Below, one piece after another: positions 1 through 11,468 of a stretch of DNA of 64,000 bases. The stretch spans positions 372,001 through 436,000 of the forward strand of contig NZ_JANZKW010000001.1 in assembly GCF_027257935.1 (NCBI RefSeq), read 5' to 3'. The notes under the pieces were generated by a model. It had not been told where the DNA came from, ran no database searches, and saw only the letters and a list, made by a program, of their open reading frames with translations. The DNA is from Chitinimonas sp. BJYL2 (GTDB taxonomy: Bacteria > Pseudomonadota > Gammaproteobacteria > Burkholderiales > Chitinimonadaceae). The translations under genes were made by a program, and so were the position numbers. How positions within the stretch are numbered: the first letter of the stretch is position 1; the number at the start of each line of letters is the position of its first letter.

Positions 1-430
1 CGCGCGCCGCGGTATCCAGCAATTTGAGGGTGAGATTCACGCCCACGCTGAAGTTGGCAGCAAATACGATCCCCGTATGCTGGCCGGCGTCGGCCAATGC
101 AGCCTTGCCAGCGGCGTCAAAGCCGGTGGTGCCGACGATGATCCGCTTGCCCAGTTCGCGGCAAATGGTCAGGTGCGCAAGGGTGCCTTCCGGGCGCGTG
201 AAGTCGATCAGCACATCGGCCACCTGCATGGCCGCACGCACATCACTACTGATACGGATACCGGTGCTTACGCCTGCGGCCACACCGGCATCGGTACCGA
301 TACTGCTGGCGCCCTCACGATCCAGTGCCGCCACAAGGACACAATCCGGATTCGCCAGCACCGCCTCGACCAGCGCCCGGCCCATACGGCCTGAGGCACC
401 AGCAATGGCAACGCGCAGCACGCTGCTCAT
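1..430 (-). CDS. dapB: 4-hydroxy-tetrahydrodipicolinate reductase, N-terminal part (cut by window edge)
   Basis: DapB reduces 4-hydroxy-tetrahydrodipicolinate with NAD(P)H in the diaminopimelate/lysine pathway in the cytoplasm. About 143 N-terminal residues are visible out of the usual 265-270. The protein opens with [20 protein letters not shown], which carries the GxxGRMG dinucleotide-binding loop typical of the family. Further on it shows [10 protein letters not shown] and IIVGTTGF, also conserved in DapB. The start ATG overlaps the stop of bamE (ATGA), so the two genes are probably cotranscribed and translationally coupled. The reading frame runs off the left edge of the window without a stop. 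Confidence 0.95.
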   Translation of the reverse strand, partial: MSSVLRVAIAGASGRMGRALVEAVLANPDCVLVAALDREGASSIGTDAGVAAGVSTGIRISSDVRAAMQVADVLIDFTRPEGTLAHLTICRELGKRIIVGTTGFDAAGKAALADAGQHTGIVFAANFSVGVNLTLKLLDTAAR

Positions 431-825
431 CGTCCCAGTTCCTTCTCGCGCTGCTGCAGAGCCTTGGCGGCGGCGCGAGGATCTTCCGGTGCCTTTTCCG
501 CCACAATGGCCTTGGCCGGCAAGGTTTCACCGCCCATGCTGATCAGGCGATCACCATCGAACTGCACGCTGTAGCGCTTGTTGTTGCGGATCTTGCCATC
601 CTTGCTGTCGTAGTACTGATACTCCCAGCGATTGCCGTGGAAGGTATCCACCAGCATCGGCGTACCCAGCGCAAAGCGGACCTGGGCCCGGGTCATGCCG
701 ATCTTGAGCTTGGCCACCTGATCCGCCGTGAGCGGATTGCCTTGTGGCACGTCAAGCTTGTAAGGCGTGAGATAACTGCATGCCGGCAGGCAGGCGAGCA
801 GAAGGGAAATCAGCAGAATGCGCAT
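427..825 (-). CDS. bamE: Outer membrane protein assembly factor BamE (SmpA)
   Basis: BamE is a small lipoprotein of the BAM complex that inserts beta-barrel proteins into the outer membrane. The 132-residue product has a short signal peptide and a lipobox (LPAC, Cys16). A SmpA/OmlA domain follows, with the typical segments [17 protein letters not shown] (about residues 40-56) and NRWEYQYY. The charged tail ([20 protein letters not shown]) is longer than in the minimal family. The ATG at 825 gives a proper signal peptide; a longer in-frame extension upstream runs antisense to fur and is not credible. The gene is divergent from fur, with 105 bp between the two starts, and its stop overlaps the dapB start. 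Confidence 0.95.
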   Translation of the reverse strand: MRILLISLLLACLPACSYLTPYKLDVPQGNPLTADQVAKLKIGMTRAQVRFALGTPMLVDTFHGNRWEYQYYDSKDGKIRNNKRYSVQFDGDRLISMGGETLPAKAIVAEKAPEDPRAAAKALQQREKELGR

Positions 826-930
826 GGGAAACAGCTCTGGTGTAAACGCCGGGACGTGTGCGACAGGCCCGCGGCAGGGAAGTGCCGTATCATACCGACA
901 AGTTCCACGAATACCCACCCGGACGCAAAC

Positions 931-1371
931 ATGAGCAAAGCCAGCGAACTCAAGGATGCCGGCCTCAAGGCCACCGGCCCCCGCCTGAAAATTCTCAGCC
1001 TGTTCGAGCAGAGCGCCCAGCGCCATCTCAGCGCTGAAGACGTCTACCGGCTTTTGCTGGAAGAGGAAGATGACGTGGGCCTCGCCACCGTCTACCGTGT
1101 CCTGACCCAGTTCGAGCAGGCCGGTCTTCTGGTGCGCCACCATTTCGAATCGGGCAAAGCCGTGTTCGAACTCAATCAAGGCGGCCACCACGATCACCTG
1201 GTCTGCGTGAAGTGTGGCCGCGTGGACGAGTTCTATGATGCCGAAATCGAAAAGCGCCAGGATGCCATCGCCGAACAGCATGGCTTCCTGATCCAGGATC
1301 ATGCCATGTACCTCTATGGCGTCTGCGCTGACTGCCAGACCCGTCTGGCGGGCAAGCTCAAAGGCCGATGA
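931..1371 (+). CDS. fur: Ferric uptake regulator Fur
   Basis: Fur is the iron-sensing repressor that, with Fe2+, binds AT-rich Fur boxes. The 146-residue protein has the winged-helix DNA-binding domain ([16 protein letters not shown], then [18 protein letters not shown] at about 50-70). The metal site [16 protein letters not shown] follows, and a C-terminal CADC completes the structural zinc cysteines. The start at 931 matches the usual Fur N terminus; upstream in-frame sequence overlaps bamE antisense and is unlikely to be coding. The stop overlaps the aat start (ATGA), so fur, aat and bpt probably form one operon. A candidate Fur box lies about 4 kb downstream, before the imelysin operon. 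Confidence 0.97.
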   Translation: MSKASELKDAGLKATGPRLKILSLFEQSAQRHLSAEDVYRLLLEEEDDVGLATVYRVLTQFEQAGLLVRHHFESGKAVFELNQGGHHDHLVCVKCGRVDEFYDAEIEKRQDAIAEQHGFLIQDHAMYLYGVCADCQTRLAGKLKGR

Positions 1372-2084
1372 TCCCCTGGCTGGGCAGCGCACCGGTATTT
1401 CCGCCGGTGGAATCCGCGCTGGCGCAGCCCAACGGCTTGCTCGCGGCTGGAGGGGATCTCAGCCCGCAGCGCCTGCTGGCGGCCTACGCGCAGGGCATCT
1501 TTCCCTGGTATGCCGAGGGCGAACCCATCCTGTGGTGGAGTCCCGACCCGCGCATGGTGCTCTACCCGGCGCGGCTGCACATCCCGCGCTCACTGGCGAA
1601 GGTGTTGCGCAACCGCCATTACGAGATCCGTTTCGACACGGCCTTTGCTGCGGTCATGGAAGGTTGCGCAAGCAGCCCGCGCCCCGGACAGGACGGCACC
1701 TGGATCGTGCCCGAGGTCATCACAGCCTATTGCCGGCTTCATGAGGCTGGTTATGCCCATTCGGCCGAATGCTGGATGGACGGCGAACTGGTGGGCGGCC
1801 TCTACGGCGTGGCCCTGGGGAAGATGTTCTATGGTGAATCCATGTTCGCGCGCCGGTCCGACGCCTCCAAGCTCGCCTTTGTGCACCTGGTCCAATGGTT
1901 GCAGGCGCAGGGTTTTGGCCTGATCGATTGCCAGATGCGCACCGACCATCTGGACCGCTTTGGCGGTGAACAGATCAGCCGTGCCGTTTTTTTGGATAGC
2001 CTGCGCAGTCTCAGCCGCGAAACCGGCCAGACGGGACGCTGGCACTATCATTTCCTTAGCGCACCGCAAGGCCAGCCATCGTGA
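1368..2084 (+). CDS. aat: Leucyl/phenylalanyl-tRNA--protein transferase
   Basis: Aat moves Leu or Phe from aminoacyl-tRNA to N-terminal Lys/Arg of proteins, creating a primary N-degron for ClpS/ClpAP. The 238-residue product has the family hallmarks [21 protein letters not shown] near the N terminus, [19 protein letters not shown] in the middle and [18 protein letters not shown] near the C terminus. The length is normal. The ATG overlaps the last bases of fur (ATGA), and the stop overlaps the GTG start of bpt (GTGA), so all three genes are translationally coupled. The enzyme is cytosolic. Confidence 0.97.
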   Translation: MIPWLGSAPVFPPVESALAQPNGLLAAGGDLSPQRLLAAYAQGIFPWYAEGEPILWWSPDPRMVLYPARLHIPRSLAKVLRNRHYEIRFDTAFAAVMEGCASSPRPGQDGTWIVPEVITAYCRLHEAGYAHSAECWMDGELVGGLYGVALGKMFYGESMFARRSDASKLAFVHLVQWLQAQGFGLIDCQMRTDHLDRFGGEQISRAVFLDSLRSLSRETGQTGRWHYHFLSAPQGQPS

Positions 2085-2809
2085 GCCACCCCGACGACAG
2101 CCGCCTGATCCGCCTGCAGTTCTACGCCACGGCGCCCTATCCCTGCAGCTATGTGGACGAGCGCATGGCGCGCTCGCAAGTCGCCATCCCCGCCGAGCTG
2201 ATCGACACCCACATCTATAGCCAGCTGGTGCGTAATGGTTTCCGTCGTAGCGGCCAGTTCACCTACCGCCCCTGGTGCGACCAGTGCCGCGCCTGCGTGC
2301 CGGTGCGGCTACCTGTTAACGAGTTCAAACCTGACCGTACTCAGCGCCGCGCCGCCAAGCGCCATGCCAATCTGCAGTTCACCCTGTTGCCACTGGCTTA
2401 TCACGATGAGCACTACGCGCTCTACCACCGCTACCAGCAGAGCCGCCATGCCGGTGGCGGCATGGACGAAGACAATCAGGAACAGTACGAAAACTTCATC
2501 CTGAAAAGCCAGGTCGACAGCCTGCTGGTCGAGTTCCGGCTCGATGGCGCACTCAAGATGGTCAGCCTCATCGACCGCCTCGATGACGGCCTCTCCTCGG
2601 TCTACACATTTTTCGACCCCAGCGACGACACCGCCAGCTACGGCACCTACAGCATCCTCTGGCAGATCGAGCAGGCGCAGGCCATGGGCCTGCCCCATGT
2701 GTATCTGGGTTATTGGATCGAAGAGTGCCGGAAGATGGCTTACAAGACGCGGTTCAAGCCCATTGAGGGGCTGGTGGATGGTGTGTGGGTGCGTCTGGGC
2801 GAGGACTGA
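2081..2809 (+). CDS. bpt: Aspartate/glutamate leucyltransferase (arginyltransferase family)
   Basis: Bpt attaches Leu to N-terminal Asp or Glu, which feeds the same N-end rule degradation route as Aat. The 242-residue protein contains the N-terminal [15 protein letters not shown] segment and the cysteine motif [14 protein letters not shown] (about residues 65-78). Near the C terminus it has [20 protein letters not shown], as in bacterial Ate/Bpt homologues. It begins with GTG overlapping the aat stop by four bases. Pairing with aat is common in proteobacteria. Assignment to the leucyl-type Bpt rather than eukaryotic-type arginyl transfer rests on family knowledge of proteobacteria. Confidence 0.95.
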   Translation: MSHPDDSRLIRLQFYATAPYPCSYVDERMARSQVAIPAELIDTHIYSQLVRNGFRRSGQFTYRPWCDQCRACVPVRLPVNEFKPDRTQRRAAKRHANLQFTLLPLAYHDEHYALYHRYQQSRHAGGGMDEDNQEQYENFILKSQVDSLLVEFRLDGALKMVSLIDRLDDGLSSVYTFFDPSDDTASYGTYSILWQIEQAQAMGLPHVYLGYWIEECRKMAYKTRFKPIEGLVDGVWVRLGED

Positions 2810-2830
2810 GGCACGACCCGGTCGATGCCA

Positions 2831-4462
2831 TCAGGCGTGGCCCACCCTGAAATGCGCCACATGCTGCTGTAGCGACCTGACCACCGCAATCAGCTGGTCA
2901 GTCCCTTGGTCGATGGCGCGCACTGCGCGGGCGGCGGTGTCGATCCGCTCGCCGATCTCGGCCACACCGACTGCCGTCTGCTCAACCGATGCCGCCTGGC
3001 CGCGCGTGGCGTCGGCAATCTCGGCAGCGAGGCGGCGCATGTCTTCGGTGCGTTCCACGATGGCGTCTTGTCCTGCCATCGCGCTGACCACATTGGCGGC
3101 GCCCTGGCTGACACCATCGCTGAGTTCCCGCATCGCCTGGGCCGCTGCTTGAGTGGCGCCGCTGATCCGGGCGGTCATGCGGCTGATGTCGGCGGTAGAG
3201 CTGCTGGTGCGCTCGGCGAGTTTGCGTACTTCGTCGGCCACCACGGCAAAACCGCGCCCCTGTTCGCCCGCGCGGGCCGCCTCGATCGCGGCGTTCAGCG
3301 CCAGCAGATTGGTCTGATCGGCGATTTCCTTGATGGTGATAGCAACCGTATTGATCTCGGTCGCTGCCGCACCCAGCGCTTCGATCATCGAGGAAGATTG
3401 TTCGGCAGACTCGGTGAGACCGGCCGTCGCAGCATGGGATTGGGCCATTGAAGCCTGGGCACTGCGGGCGGTATCGGCCGTGCTCTGGGCGCGATCTGCT
3501 GTCTGGCTGACGTTGCGGGTCACATCCTGCACGGCAACCGACAGCGCTTCGGCAGCGGCACCCATGCGTGCCGCGCGCTCGGCGGCCTCGTCCGTTTGCC
3601 GGCTGGTCTCCGACGCCTGGCGCTTGAGGTCGGCCGATACATTGTCTACGCCCGCCACAGTCTGCTGGATCAGCAAGATGGTCTTTTCCTGTTCCTCGAT
3701 CATCCTGTTCACGGATCGGGCCGTGTCGCCGATTTCATTCTGGCCGAAGTCGGGCAGGCGCCGGGTCAGGTCGCCTGCCAGGCTCTGGAGGAAGTTGCGT
3801 ATCCGCGCCAACGGCGTCGAGATGCTGGCGACGATCCACCAGATCGCCAAGGCCAGCAGCAGCGCGCCCACAATCACGACAATGATGGTCATGGCCTTGA
3901 CGCGGGCAATCGTGCTGGCCTGTTCGGCGGCTATCCGCTGGGCATCGGCCTCGATCAGATCGCTGAACTGCTCCATGGCGCCCTCCAGTTGCTCGAAGCT
4001 GGCGCCAAACGCGGTGTAAGCCAGATCGGCATCCGCAGCGCGTTCAGCAAACTTGTCCAAAGATCGCCTGGCTTGCGCTGCATAAGCAGCCAGACCGGGT
4101 TTGAGGGCATCGAGCGCCTGACGCTGGTTGTCGGGCAGTGGTAGCTTGTCATTCTCGCCGATCAGCGCTTCAAACGTCGCAATATGCTCGGCAAGGTCCT
4201 CGCGCACGGCGCGGGCTTCATCGGGCGATGAGCTTGGCTGGGCGGCGAGGCGGTACATATTGAGCACGTCCGAGCGGATCGCGTCGTGCATCATGTCGGC
4301 TTCAGTCTGGTTGCGCAGGGCCGTCACCACCTGCGATGAGCGCTCGATCGCCGCCACCAGATCACGGCTGCCGAACAGACCAACCAGCCCCACCACCAGC
4401 ACAATCGCCATGGCCCCGGTACCCAGTAACAACAGCCGGGCCTTGATCGTGATATTTTCCAT
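2831..4462 (-). CDS. Methyl-accepting chemotaxis protein
   Basis: This is an inner-membrane chemoreceptor of 543 residues. A first membrane helix (about 9-31) precedes a periplasmic, mostly helical sensor of the four-helix-bundle type (about 32-189). A second membrane helix (about 190-212), a HAMP domain and a long cytoplasmic coiled coil follow. The conserved signalling tip ([20 protein letters not shown] to VRKLAERT, about 377-417) contacts CheA and CheW. I chose the ATG at 4462 because AAGGA lies just upstream; an ATG at 4480 is in frame but has no better site. No C-terminal CheR-binding pentapeptide is visible, and no che genes are nearby, so the ligand and array cannot be inferred. Confidence 0.93.
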   Translation of the reverse strand: MENITIKARLLLLGTGAMAIVLVVGLVGLFGSRDLVAAIERSSQVVTALRNQTEADMMHDAIRSDVLNMYRLAAQPSSSPDEARAVREDLAEHIATFEALIGENDKLPLPDNQRQALDALKPGLAAYAAQARRSLDKFAERAADADLAYTAFGASFEQLEGAMEQFSDLIEADAQRIAAEQASTIARVKAMTIIVVIVGALLLALAIWWIVASISTPLARIRNFLQSLAGDLTRRLPDFGQNEIGDTARSVNRMIEEQEKTILLIQQTVAGVDNVSADLKRQASETSRQTDEAAERAARMGAAAEALSVAVQDVTRNVSQTADRAQSTADTARSAQASMAQSHAATAGLTESAEQSSSMIEALGAAATEINTVAITIKEIADQTNLLALNAAIEAARAGEQGRGFAVVADEVRKLAERTSSSTADISRMTARISGATQAAAQAMRELSDGVSQGAANVVSAMAGQDAIVERTEDMRRLAAEIADATRGQAASVEQTAVGVAEIGERIDTAARAVRAIDQGTDQLIAVVRSLQQHVAHFRVGHA

Positions 4463-4586
4463 CTCGCATTTCCTTGCCATACCCGGTAACAGCACACCGG
4501 GTCCTACCCAGACGAAAAGATTGTCTTCCGGCGTATCACACCGACACCCGGCGTGTTTTTTATAGCTGCTAACCCTTGGCTTTGGT

Positions 4587-5441
4587 ATGCCGACCCCGTT
4601 TTCTCCCGCCGATATCCGTCATCTCCACCTCGCCTTGGCTGACGCCGCTTCGGGTCAACCTCTGCAGTGGTGGCATCTGGAACTGGCCGCCTCGCTACCG
4701 GCTGCCCTGCCCGGCTGGCGTGCTCGCACCATGGTCTGGCTGCTCGGGTTCATGGGCGTCAACCGACTGGCGCCGGTGCTCGCAGCACTTGGCATGCCGG
4801 GCATGCGTCCGTATCGCCTTAGCGGACTGCCCGCCAGTCGTGAGCTGGCACTGCATGCCGCACTGACGGCCCTGGTGGTATTGGGTGTACTGGTCGGGCT
4901 CGATACGCTCAATGCCACCCGGCAGCTGATGTTGATCTTGCTGGGTGTGCTGGGCGGCTTGCTGGTGGCGGGCTGGCGCTGGCAAACCGCATCCGGCCGG
5001 CGGCAACAGACACTGCTAGTACAGGCCAGCATCACCGAGGCGCTGGTCAGCAGTGAAAATGCGCTGGGCCTGTCTGCACTGATGGTGGCAGCGGGTGACC
5101 GTATGGATCAGGCCCGCGCCCAGTGCCTGGGTATGCTGGCGGACCCGGATCAAGTCAGCGAGGCGCAACTCGCCCGCTTGGGTTTGCAGTCTCCTGCCTT
5201 GATATGGGTCAGGCTCTACGCCATCGAGGCGGGAATGGTCTGGCTGGGCGGCATCGCCCTCGTTGCCTGGCCTTGTTGGCTGACTCCTGCCCCCTGGCAA
5301 ATGGTGCCTGCGGCATTGGGCTTGTTGCTATTGCACTTTGTGCTGGACGGTGAATCGCAGCGCTGGTGGCGTGCCGGCATGCGTAATGTACTGATCGCCT
5401 TGAGCTGTCTGGGCCTGAGCTGGCTGCTCCACTGGCTTTGA
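4587..5441 (+). CDS. Unrecognised multi-pass membrane protein
   Basis: The 284-residue product is not recognised. Several hydrophobic stretches are visible: [16 protein letters not shown] at about 90-106, [17 protein letters not shown], a segment near 210-230 and a C-terminal [16 protein letters not shown]. It is probably an inner-membrane protein with four or more helices. The soluble N terminus is rich in Trp and Leu and has no signal peptide. The gene is divergent from the upstream chemoreceptor and ends just before the Fur-box region of the imelysin operon. There is no clear ribosome binding site before the ATG, so the exact start is less certain than the frame. Confidence 0.7.
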   Translation: MPTPFSPADIRHLHLALADAASGQPLQWWHLELAASLPAALPGWRARTMVWLLGFMGVNRLAPVLAALGMPGMRPYRLSGLPASRELALHAALTALVVLGVLVGLDTLNATRQLMLILLGVLGGLLVAGWRWQTASGRRQQTLLVQASITEALVSSENALGLSALMVAAGDRMDQARAQCLGMLADPDQVSEAQLARLGLQSPALIWVRLYAIEAGMVWLGGIALVAWPCWLTPAPWQMVPAALGLLLLHFVLDGESQRWWRAGMRNVLIALSCLGLSWLLHWL

Positions 5442-5459
5442 TGTTTTTTCGATCAATTT

Positions 5460-5478
5460 AATAATAATTCGCATTAGC
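5460..5478 (+). promoter_or_regulatory. Probable Fur box upstream of the imelysin operon
   Basis: The 19-base AATAATAATTCGCATTAGC matches 13 of 19 positions of the classical Fur consensus GATAATGATAATCATTATC. Further partial repeats (GCGTTATCATGAC) follow to 5488. The site lies in an unusually AT-rich stretch 44 bp before the ATG of the first imelysin gene. A possible promoter overlaps it: TTCGCA at 5468-5473, a 17 bp spacer and GATATT at 5491-5496. Repression by iron-loaded Fur is inferred from this overlap and from the annotated iron link of the downstream genes. Confidence 0.65.
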
Positions 5479-5521
5479 GTTATCATGACTGATATTTATC
5501 TGAACCAAGGTCAGTCCGCTT

Positions 5522-6667
5522 ATGTCCCTGCGCTTTCCGCTGCTTGTTGCTGCCCTGCTCGCCGCCTCTGCCTTTAGCCGCGCCGACACCGTAACCCCCA
5601 ACGCTGTTGCCGACCATTATGCGGTACTGGTGCACGCCAGCTATGAAGATGCTGCCACGAGCGCGCGCCAGATGCAGGCGGCCATCAATACCTTCCTGAC
5701 GGCACCGGACAATGCATCGCTGCAGGCCGCACGTCAGGCCTGGCGCGATGCACGCGAGTGGTACGGCCAGACGGAGGCTTTCCGCTTCTCTGGCGGGCCG
5801 ATTGATGACGAACATGGTCCTGAGGGCCGCATCAACAGCTGGCCGATGGATGAGGCCTATGTGGACTACGTCAAGGGTCGCGCCAAGGCCGGCATCATCA
5901 ATAACCCCAAGATCAAGCTCAGCCGGGAAACGCTGGAAAAGCTGAACCAGAAGCACGGCGAGGAAAACGTCAGTACCGGCTGGCACGCCATCGAATTCCT
6001 GCTTTGGGGTCAGGATCTGGACCCCAATGGCCCTGGCCAGCGGGCGTTTACCGACTTTGTGGATGGCAAGGCGCCCCACGCAGATCGCCGCCGCACCTAT
6101 CTCAAGCTGGTTACCGACTTGCTGGTCGACGATCTCGACAGCGTTGCCAAGGCTTGGGCCCCGGGTGCAGCCAATTACCGCGCTGCCTTCACCCAGGATG
6201 CAGATGCCATCCGCAAGATACTGACCGGGGCAGGCACCCTGTCGCGCGGGGAGCTGGCCGGTGAGCGTATCGAGGTCGCGCTCTCGACCAAGGCGCAAGA
6301 GGACGAGCACAGCTGCTTTTCGGACAATACCCATCGCGATATCGTCGCCAATGCTCAGGGAATTCAGAACGTCTGGGAGGGCAAGTTAACGCGGCGTGAT
6401 GGCAGCGTGATCAGCGGCCCGGCAATACGCGATCTGGTAGCCACCAAGGATGCCCGGCTGGCGGCAAGTACCAGCGCCGCCATGGCCCGGACCGTGGCGC
6501 TGGCCAATGCCATCCAGGCCCCGTTCGACCGTGAAATCATGGGTAAGGATACGGCCCCGGGCCGCAAGCGCCTGCGTGCCGTGATCGATGCTCTCAAAGT
6601 CCAGGCGAATGAATTGGTGCGCGCCGCCCGGCTGCTCGGTATCAAGCAGCTCAATACCAAGGTTTGA
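5522..6667 (+). CDS. Imelysin family iron-regulated protein (IrpA-like)
   Basis: Imelysin proteins are secreted or envelope-anchored helical proteins linked to iron uptake; their exact reaction is unknown. The 381-residue product has a cleavable signal peptide (MSLRFPLLVAALLAASAFSRA, about 1-22). It carries the family signature GWHAIEFLLWGQD at about 153-165, which contains the GxHxxE putative metal motif. A second conserved block (QEDEHSCFSDNTHRD) lies near residue 262. The length is normal. It is the first gene after a probable Fur box and is followed by a di-heme oxidoreductase, a second imelysin and a DUF1513 gene, all in the same direction. I infer a periplasmic iron-related role under Fur control. 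Confidence 0.88.
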   Translation: MSLRFPLLVAALLAASAFSRADTVTPNAVADHYAVLVHASYEDAATSARQMQAAINTFLTAPDNASLQAARQAWRDAREWYGQTEAFRFSGGPIDDEHGPEGRINSWPMDEAYVDYVKGRAKAGIINNPKIKLSRETLEKLNQKHGEENVSTGWHAIEFLLWGQDLDPNGPGQRAFTDFVDGKAPHADRRRTYLKLVTDLLVDDLDSVAKAWAPGAANYRAAFTQDADAIRKILTGAGTLSRGELAGERIEVALSTKAQEDEHSCFSDNTHRDIVANAQGIQNVWEGKLTRRDGSVISGPAIRDLVATKDARLAASTSAAMARTVALANAIQAPFDREIMGKDTAPGRKRLRAVIDALKVQANELVRAARLLGIKQLNTKV

Positions 6668-6761
6668 TACCGCTCCGCACCTGCCCGGGCGTGCTCATTC
6701 CGGGCTCGCCCCTCTGCGGCTCTTCTCTTCTGCAGCTTTCCCCTGCTGATTTTGGTACACC

Positions 6762-8159
<1,398 letters not shown>

Positions 8160-8196
8160 CACCACGCCGCCCTATCATGATGCATCAGGACACACG

Positions 8197-9231
8197 ATGA
8201 TGATTCGCCCCCTGCTTCCTGGCCTGCTGCTGGCAATCTTTGCCACGTTTGGCCAGGCCTCGCCCCTGGACCATGCTGCCGTGCTCGATAGCTGGCGCCA
8301 GCAGCAGACACCCCGGATTACCGCCCTGGCCGAACAAGGCCAGGATCTCCAACAGAAGCTCGATGCCCTGTGCCAACGCAAGAACGCCGCCAATCTGGAT
8401 GCCGCACGGCAGGCCTGGCGCCAAGTGTGGCTGACCTGGCGGGCTGTCGAGGCCTTGCCACTAGGGCCGGTGATGAGCCGGCGCACCGCCTGGCAAATGG
8501 ATGTCTGGCCCACCAGGACGCCCAAGGTGGAAGAGGCAGTTCGCCTCGTCAAACACGATGCTGCCATTGCCGATAGCGTGGGCGCCGCCTCACAGGGGCT
8601 GCCTGCGCTCGAGTACCTGCTGTGGGGGGATGATCGCCCCCACGCGCAGCTGGGTCGCCTGGTTTTCCGCCAGCGCTGTGAATACGCGATGGCACTGGGT
8701 CAGGATATCGCCGCGGAAACCGCTGGCCTCCGCGCCGAGTGGATGCAGCAGAACGCATCCACCAATACCCAGCCCGCGCCGCAGCAGTTCGAAGAAGCAT
8801 TCAATCTTCTGGCGAACAGTCTGGACCAGCTGCGCGACAAGAAGCTGGCGCGCATAGGCAATCCCAAGATCAAGAACCCGGCACGGCAGGATGTGGATGG
8901 CTGGCGCAGCCGCTCCACCCGGCAGGGGCTGCAAGCCACCACGGATGCCCTGGAAGGGTTGATCTTCAACCCCGCCAACGGTCAGAGCCTGGCCAGCTGG
9001 CTGACGAACACCGGTCGCCCTATGACCGTGCAGCAACTGCGCCGCGAATTCGCCTTGGCGCGCACCCTGATCGCGCGCCTGCCCGACGATGCCAGCAGCT
9101 GGCTGATCAGTCATCGCAGCCATGCTCAGGCGCTGGCCGAGAGCTTTCGGCGGATCCAGAACCTGATCGAGATCGAGGTGGCCGATGCCGTGGGCGTGAC
9201 CATCGGCTTCAAGGACAGCGATGGCGATTAG
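8197..9231 (+). CDS. Second imelysin family protein
   Basis: The 344-residue product has a signal peptide (MMIRPLLPGLLLAIFATFGQA) and an imelysin fold. The signature reads GLPALEYLLWGDD at about 134-146. Unlike the first imelysin, the His of GxHxxE is replaced by Pro while the Glu is kept, so it probably belongs to a distinct subfamily. I chose the ATG at 8197 because AGGA sits six bases upstream; longer in-frame extension overlaps the DUF1111 gene and lacks a signal peptide at its start. It is followed after three bases by the DUF1513 start codons. Location is periplasm or outer membrane face by inference; the activity is unknown. Confidence 0.85.
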   Translation: MMIRPLLPGLLLAIFATFGQASPLDHAAVLDSWRQQQTPRITALAEQGQDLQQKLDALCQRKNAANLDAARQAWRQVWLTWRAVEALPLGPVMSRRTAWQMDVWPTRTPKVEEAVRLVKHDAAIADSVGAASQGLPALEYLLWGDDRPHAQLGRLVFRQRCEYAMALGQDIAAETAGLRAEWMQQNASTNTQPAPQQFEEAFNLLANSLDQLRDKKLARIGNPKIKNPARQDVDGWRSRSTRQGLQATTDALEGLIFNPANGQSLASWLTNTGRPMTVQQLRREFALARTLIARLPDDASSWLISHRSHAQALAESFRRIQNLIEIEVADAVGVTIGFKDSDGD

Positions 9232-9237
9232 GCCGTG

Positions 9238-10290
9238 ATGCAGCGGCGAAGTATCCTGCGTGCCGTTGCGGCCGGCAGCCTGCTGGTGGCCGCCCGTCCC
9301 CTGTGGGCGGTGCGCGGCCCGACGCCGGTCCTGCTCTCTGCCAGCTGGGCCGAAGATAGCCACTGGCAGGCCGGCGCCCTCGATGGCCAGCCGATTGCCC
9401 TGCCCGCCCGCGCCCACGTCGTCATCCCCGATCCACGTCGCCACGGCGAAGCCATCGTGGTGGCCCGCCGACCCGGCTATTTCCTGGCCCGTATTGACTG
9501 GCAAAGGGGGCGACGCAAGCAGCTGCTGGAGATCGACAACGATCGCAATCTGGTCGGCCATGCTGCTTTCAATGCCGATGGTCGCCTGCTGCTGACCGCC
9601 GAAACCGATGAACGTCGTGGTCAGGGCCGGCTGGTAGTGCGCGATGCAGTCACGCTCAGGCCACTGCGGGATTTCCCTAGCTACGGCATCGGCCCGCATG
9701 AAATGGTCTGGCTGGATGGGTACACGCTGGCCGTCGCCAATGGCGGCATCTTGACCCTGCCCGAAACGGGTCGTCTCAAACGGCACGATCAGCCCATGGA
9801 CCCGAGTCTGGCCATTGTCGATATTCGCGATGGTCGCTTGCTGGCCGAATACCGCCTGCCCGACCCGCAACTCTCGATCCGCCATCTGGCGCGCTGTGCA
9901 GATGGCACCCTGGGCGCGGCACTCCAGTTCGAGGGCCAAGGCAGCGCACCCTTGCTGGCCTTGCTACGCGAGGGCCAGTTCCGCCTGCTGGATGGCGCCA
10001 TCCACGGCTGGGATGCGCTCGGTGGCTATGCGGCGAGCGTGGCTGCCCGCGGCAACACCCTGCTGCTGAGCGCACCCCGTGGCCACAGGGTAGCGAGCTG
10101 GTCCAGCGACGGTACCCCCCAGGCAAGTACAGCCCTCCATAAGGCCCAGGGTCTGGCCGCCTTGCCCCAGGGCTGGCTGGTCAGCGGCGAGGCAGGCCAG
10201 CTCTGGCAACTGGCCGGCGATACACTGGCGGTACAGCAAAGCCGCACATACCGCGGCGTACACTGGGATAATCACCTGACTGTCGTCTAG
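9238..10290 (+). CDS. DUF1513 domain protein with twin-arginine-like signal
   Basis: The 350-residue product starts [20 protein letters not shown], a twin-arginine-type signal (RRSIL) ending near RPLWA. The mature part looks like a beta-propeller: repeated short strands with motifs such as [40 protein letters not shown] and [14 protein letters not shown]1513 proteins are regularly found with imelysins, but their biochemical function is not established. A GTG one codon earlier (9235) could also start translation. The gene begins within seven bases of the preceding stop, which indicates operon membership. Tat export would fit a protein that folds or binds a cofactor in the cytoplasm first; this is inference. 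Confidence 0.8.
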   Translation: MQRRSILRAVAAGSLLVAARPLWAVRGPTPVLLSASWAEDSHWQAGALDGQPIALPARAHVVIPDPRRHGEAIVVARRPGYFLARIDWQRGRRKQLLEIDNDRNLVGHAAFNADGRLLLTAETDERRGQGRLVVRDAVTLRPLRDFPSYGIGPHEMVWLDGYTLAVANGGILTLPETGRLKRHDQPMDPSLAIVDIRDGRLLAEYRLPDPQLSIRHLARCADGTLGAALQFEGQGSAPLLALLREGQFRLLDGAIHGWDALGGYAASVAARGNTLLLSAPRGHRVASWSSDGTPQASTALHKAQGLAALPQGWLVSGEAGQLWQLAGDTLAVQQSRTYRGVHWDNHLTVV

Positions 10291-10324
10291 CGACGCCCCC
10301 TCCTCGCCACGTCCGGACCCCCGC

Positions 10325-10657
10325 TTGTCACTCATCCAGACTTTTGCGCTGTATCTCGTTACCGCGCTGGCCGAAATCATCGGCTGTTATCTGCCCCTGC
10401 TCTGGCTGCAAGGCCGCGGCCCGGTCTGGCTGCTGGCGCCTGCGGCGCTGAGTCTGGGCCTGTTTGTCTGGCTGCTCAGCCTGCATCCGGCCGCCAGCGG
10501 GCGCGTATATGCCGCCTATGGTGGCGTGTACATCACCGTAGCCCTGCTGTGGTTATGGCGTGTGGATGGTTTGCGGCCCAGCAGCTGGGACCTCGCCGGT
10601 ATCGGGCTCGCGCTGCTGGGCGCCGCACTCATCGTGCTGGGGCCCAGACATGGCTGA
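10325..10657 (+). CDS. YnfA/UPF0060 family small membrane protein
   Basis: The 110-residue product has four predicted membrane helices and the family segments [40 protein letters not shown] and [20 protein letters not shown]. This is a textbook YnfA profile of normal length. The family is related to small multidrug resistance proteins, but substrates are not firmly known. The best start is a TTG at 10325, since the conserved N terminus ([17 protein letters not shown]) begins right there; no strong ribosome binding site is visible. The last bases overlap the truC start by eight, which indicates coupling. Confidence 0.88.
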   Translation: MSLIQTFALYLVTALAEIIGCYLPLLWLQGRGPVWLLAPAALSLGLFVWLLSLHPAASGRVYAAYGGVYITVALLWLWRVDGLRPSSWDLAGIGLALLGAALIVLGPRHG

Positions 10658-11381
10658 GACCTTGCCTCTGCTGTACCGCGACGAGCAAGTGGTTGCGGTG
10701 GACAAACCCAGCGGCCTGCTGGTGCACCGGACCGATCTGGATCGCCATGAAACCCGCTTTGCAGTGCAGATCCTCCGCGATCAGCTTGGCCAGCATGTCC
10801 ATACGATCCACCGGATTGATCGCGGCACCTCGGGGGTGTTGTTGTTCGGTCTGGATGCCGACAGCGCGCGACAGGTGGCGGCACAGTTCGAGGCCGGGAC
10901 CATCTCCAAGCGCTATCTGGCGATCGTGCGCGGCTGGCCGGCCGATGCCGGAGAGATCGATCATCCGCTGAGCCGTCAGTACGACACCTATGAGCGTGTG
11001 CCTGCCGAACTGGCAGGACCACAAGCCGCGGTCTCCCGCTATCGCACGCTGGCGCGGGTGGCCTTGCCGGTTCAGGTAGAGCGCTACCCGCAGAGCCGCT
11101 ACGCTCTGGTAGAACTGGAGCCGCTTACCGGCCGGCGCCACCAGCTCCGCCGCCACCTTAAGCACATTGCCCATCCCATCATCGGGGACGCGACCCATGG
11201 CAAGGGGGTGCATAACCGCTTCTTTGCCACACAGTACGGCGCCGCCCGGCTGCTGCTGGCGTGCACCTCGCTCGCGTTTGATCACCCGGTCAGCGGCGAG
11301 CGCATCACCATACGTGCCCCGCTGGCACCGGAATTCGCCGCCGTTTGCACGGCGCTGGGCTGGCCCCTGCCCGAAAATTAG
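10650..11381 (+). CDS. truC: tRNA pseudouridine(65) synthase TruC
   Basis: TruC isomerises U65 in some tRNAs. The 243-residue protein shows the RluA-family catalytic motif [17 protein letters not shown] (catalytic Asp in HRID) and the opening [20 protein letters not shown]. It also has [19 protein letters not shown] and VELEPLTGR, which match TruC rather than RluA or RluD. There is no S4 domain. The ATG at 10650 gives the typical N terminus; further upstream in-frame sequence overlaps the YnfA gene. It is convergent with the GGDEF-EAL gene downstream. Confidence 0.9.
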   Translation: MAETLPLLYRDEQVVAVDKPSGLLVHRTDLDRHETRFAVQILRDQLGQHVHTIHRIDRGTSGVLLFGLDADSARQVAAQFEAGTISKRYLAIVRGWPADAGEIDHPLSRQYDTYERVPAELAGPQAAVSRYRTLARVALPVQVERYPQSRYALVELEPLTGRRHQLRRHLKHIAHPIIGDATHGKGVHNRFFATQYGAARLLLACTSLAFDHPVSGERITIRAPLAPEFAAVCTALGWPLPEN

Positions 11382-11468
11382 GCAACGTCCAAAAACCGGG
11401 GCGCTTCAAGGGTTTGGCGACTTTATCCACAGGGCATGCACAGGCTTGTCCCGCGCCGCTGTGGATGC

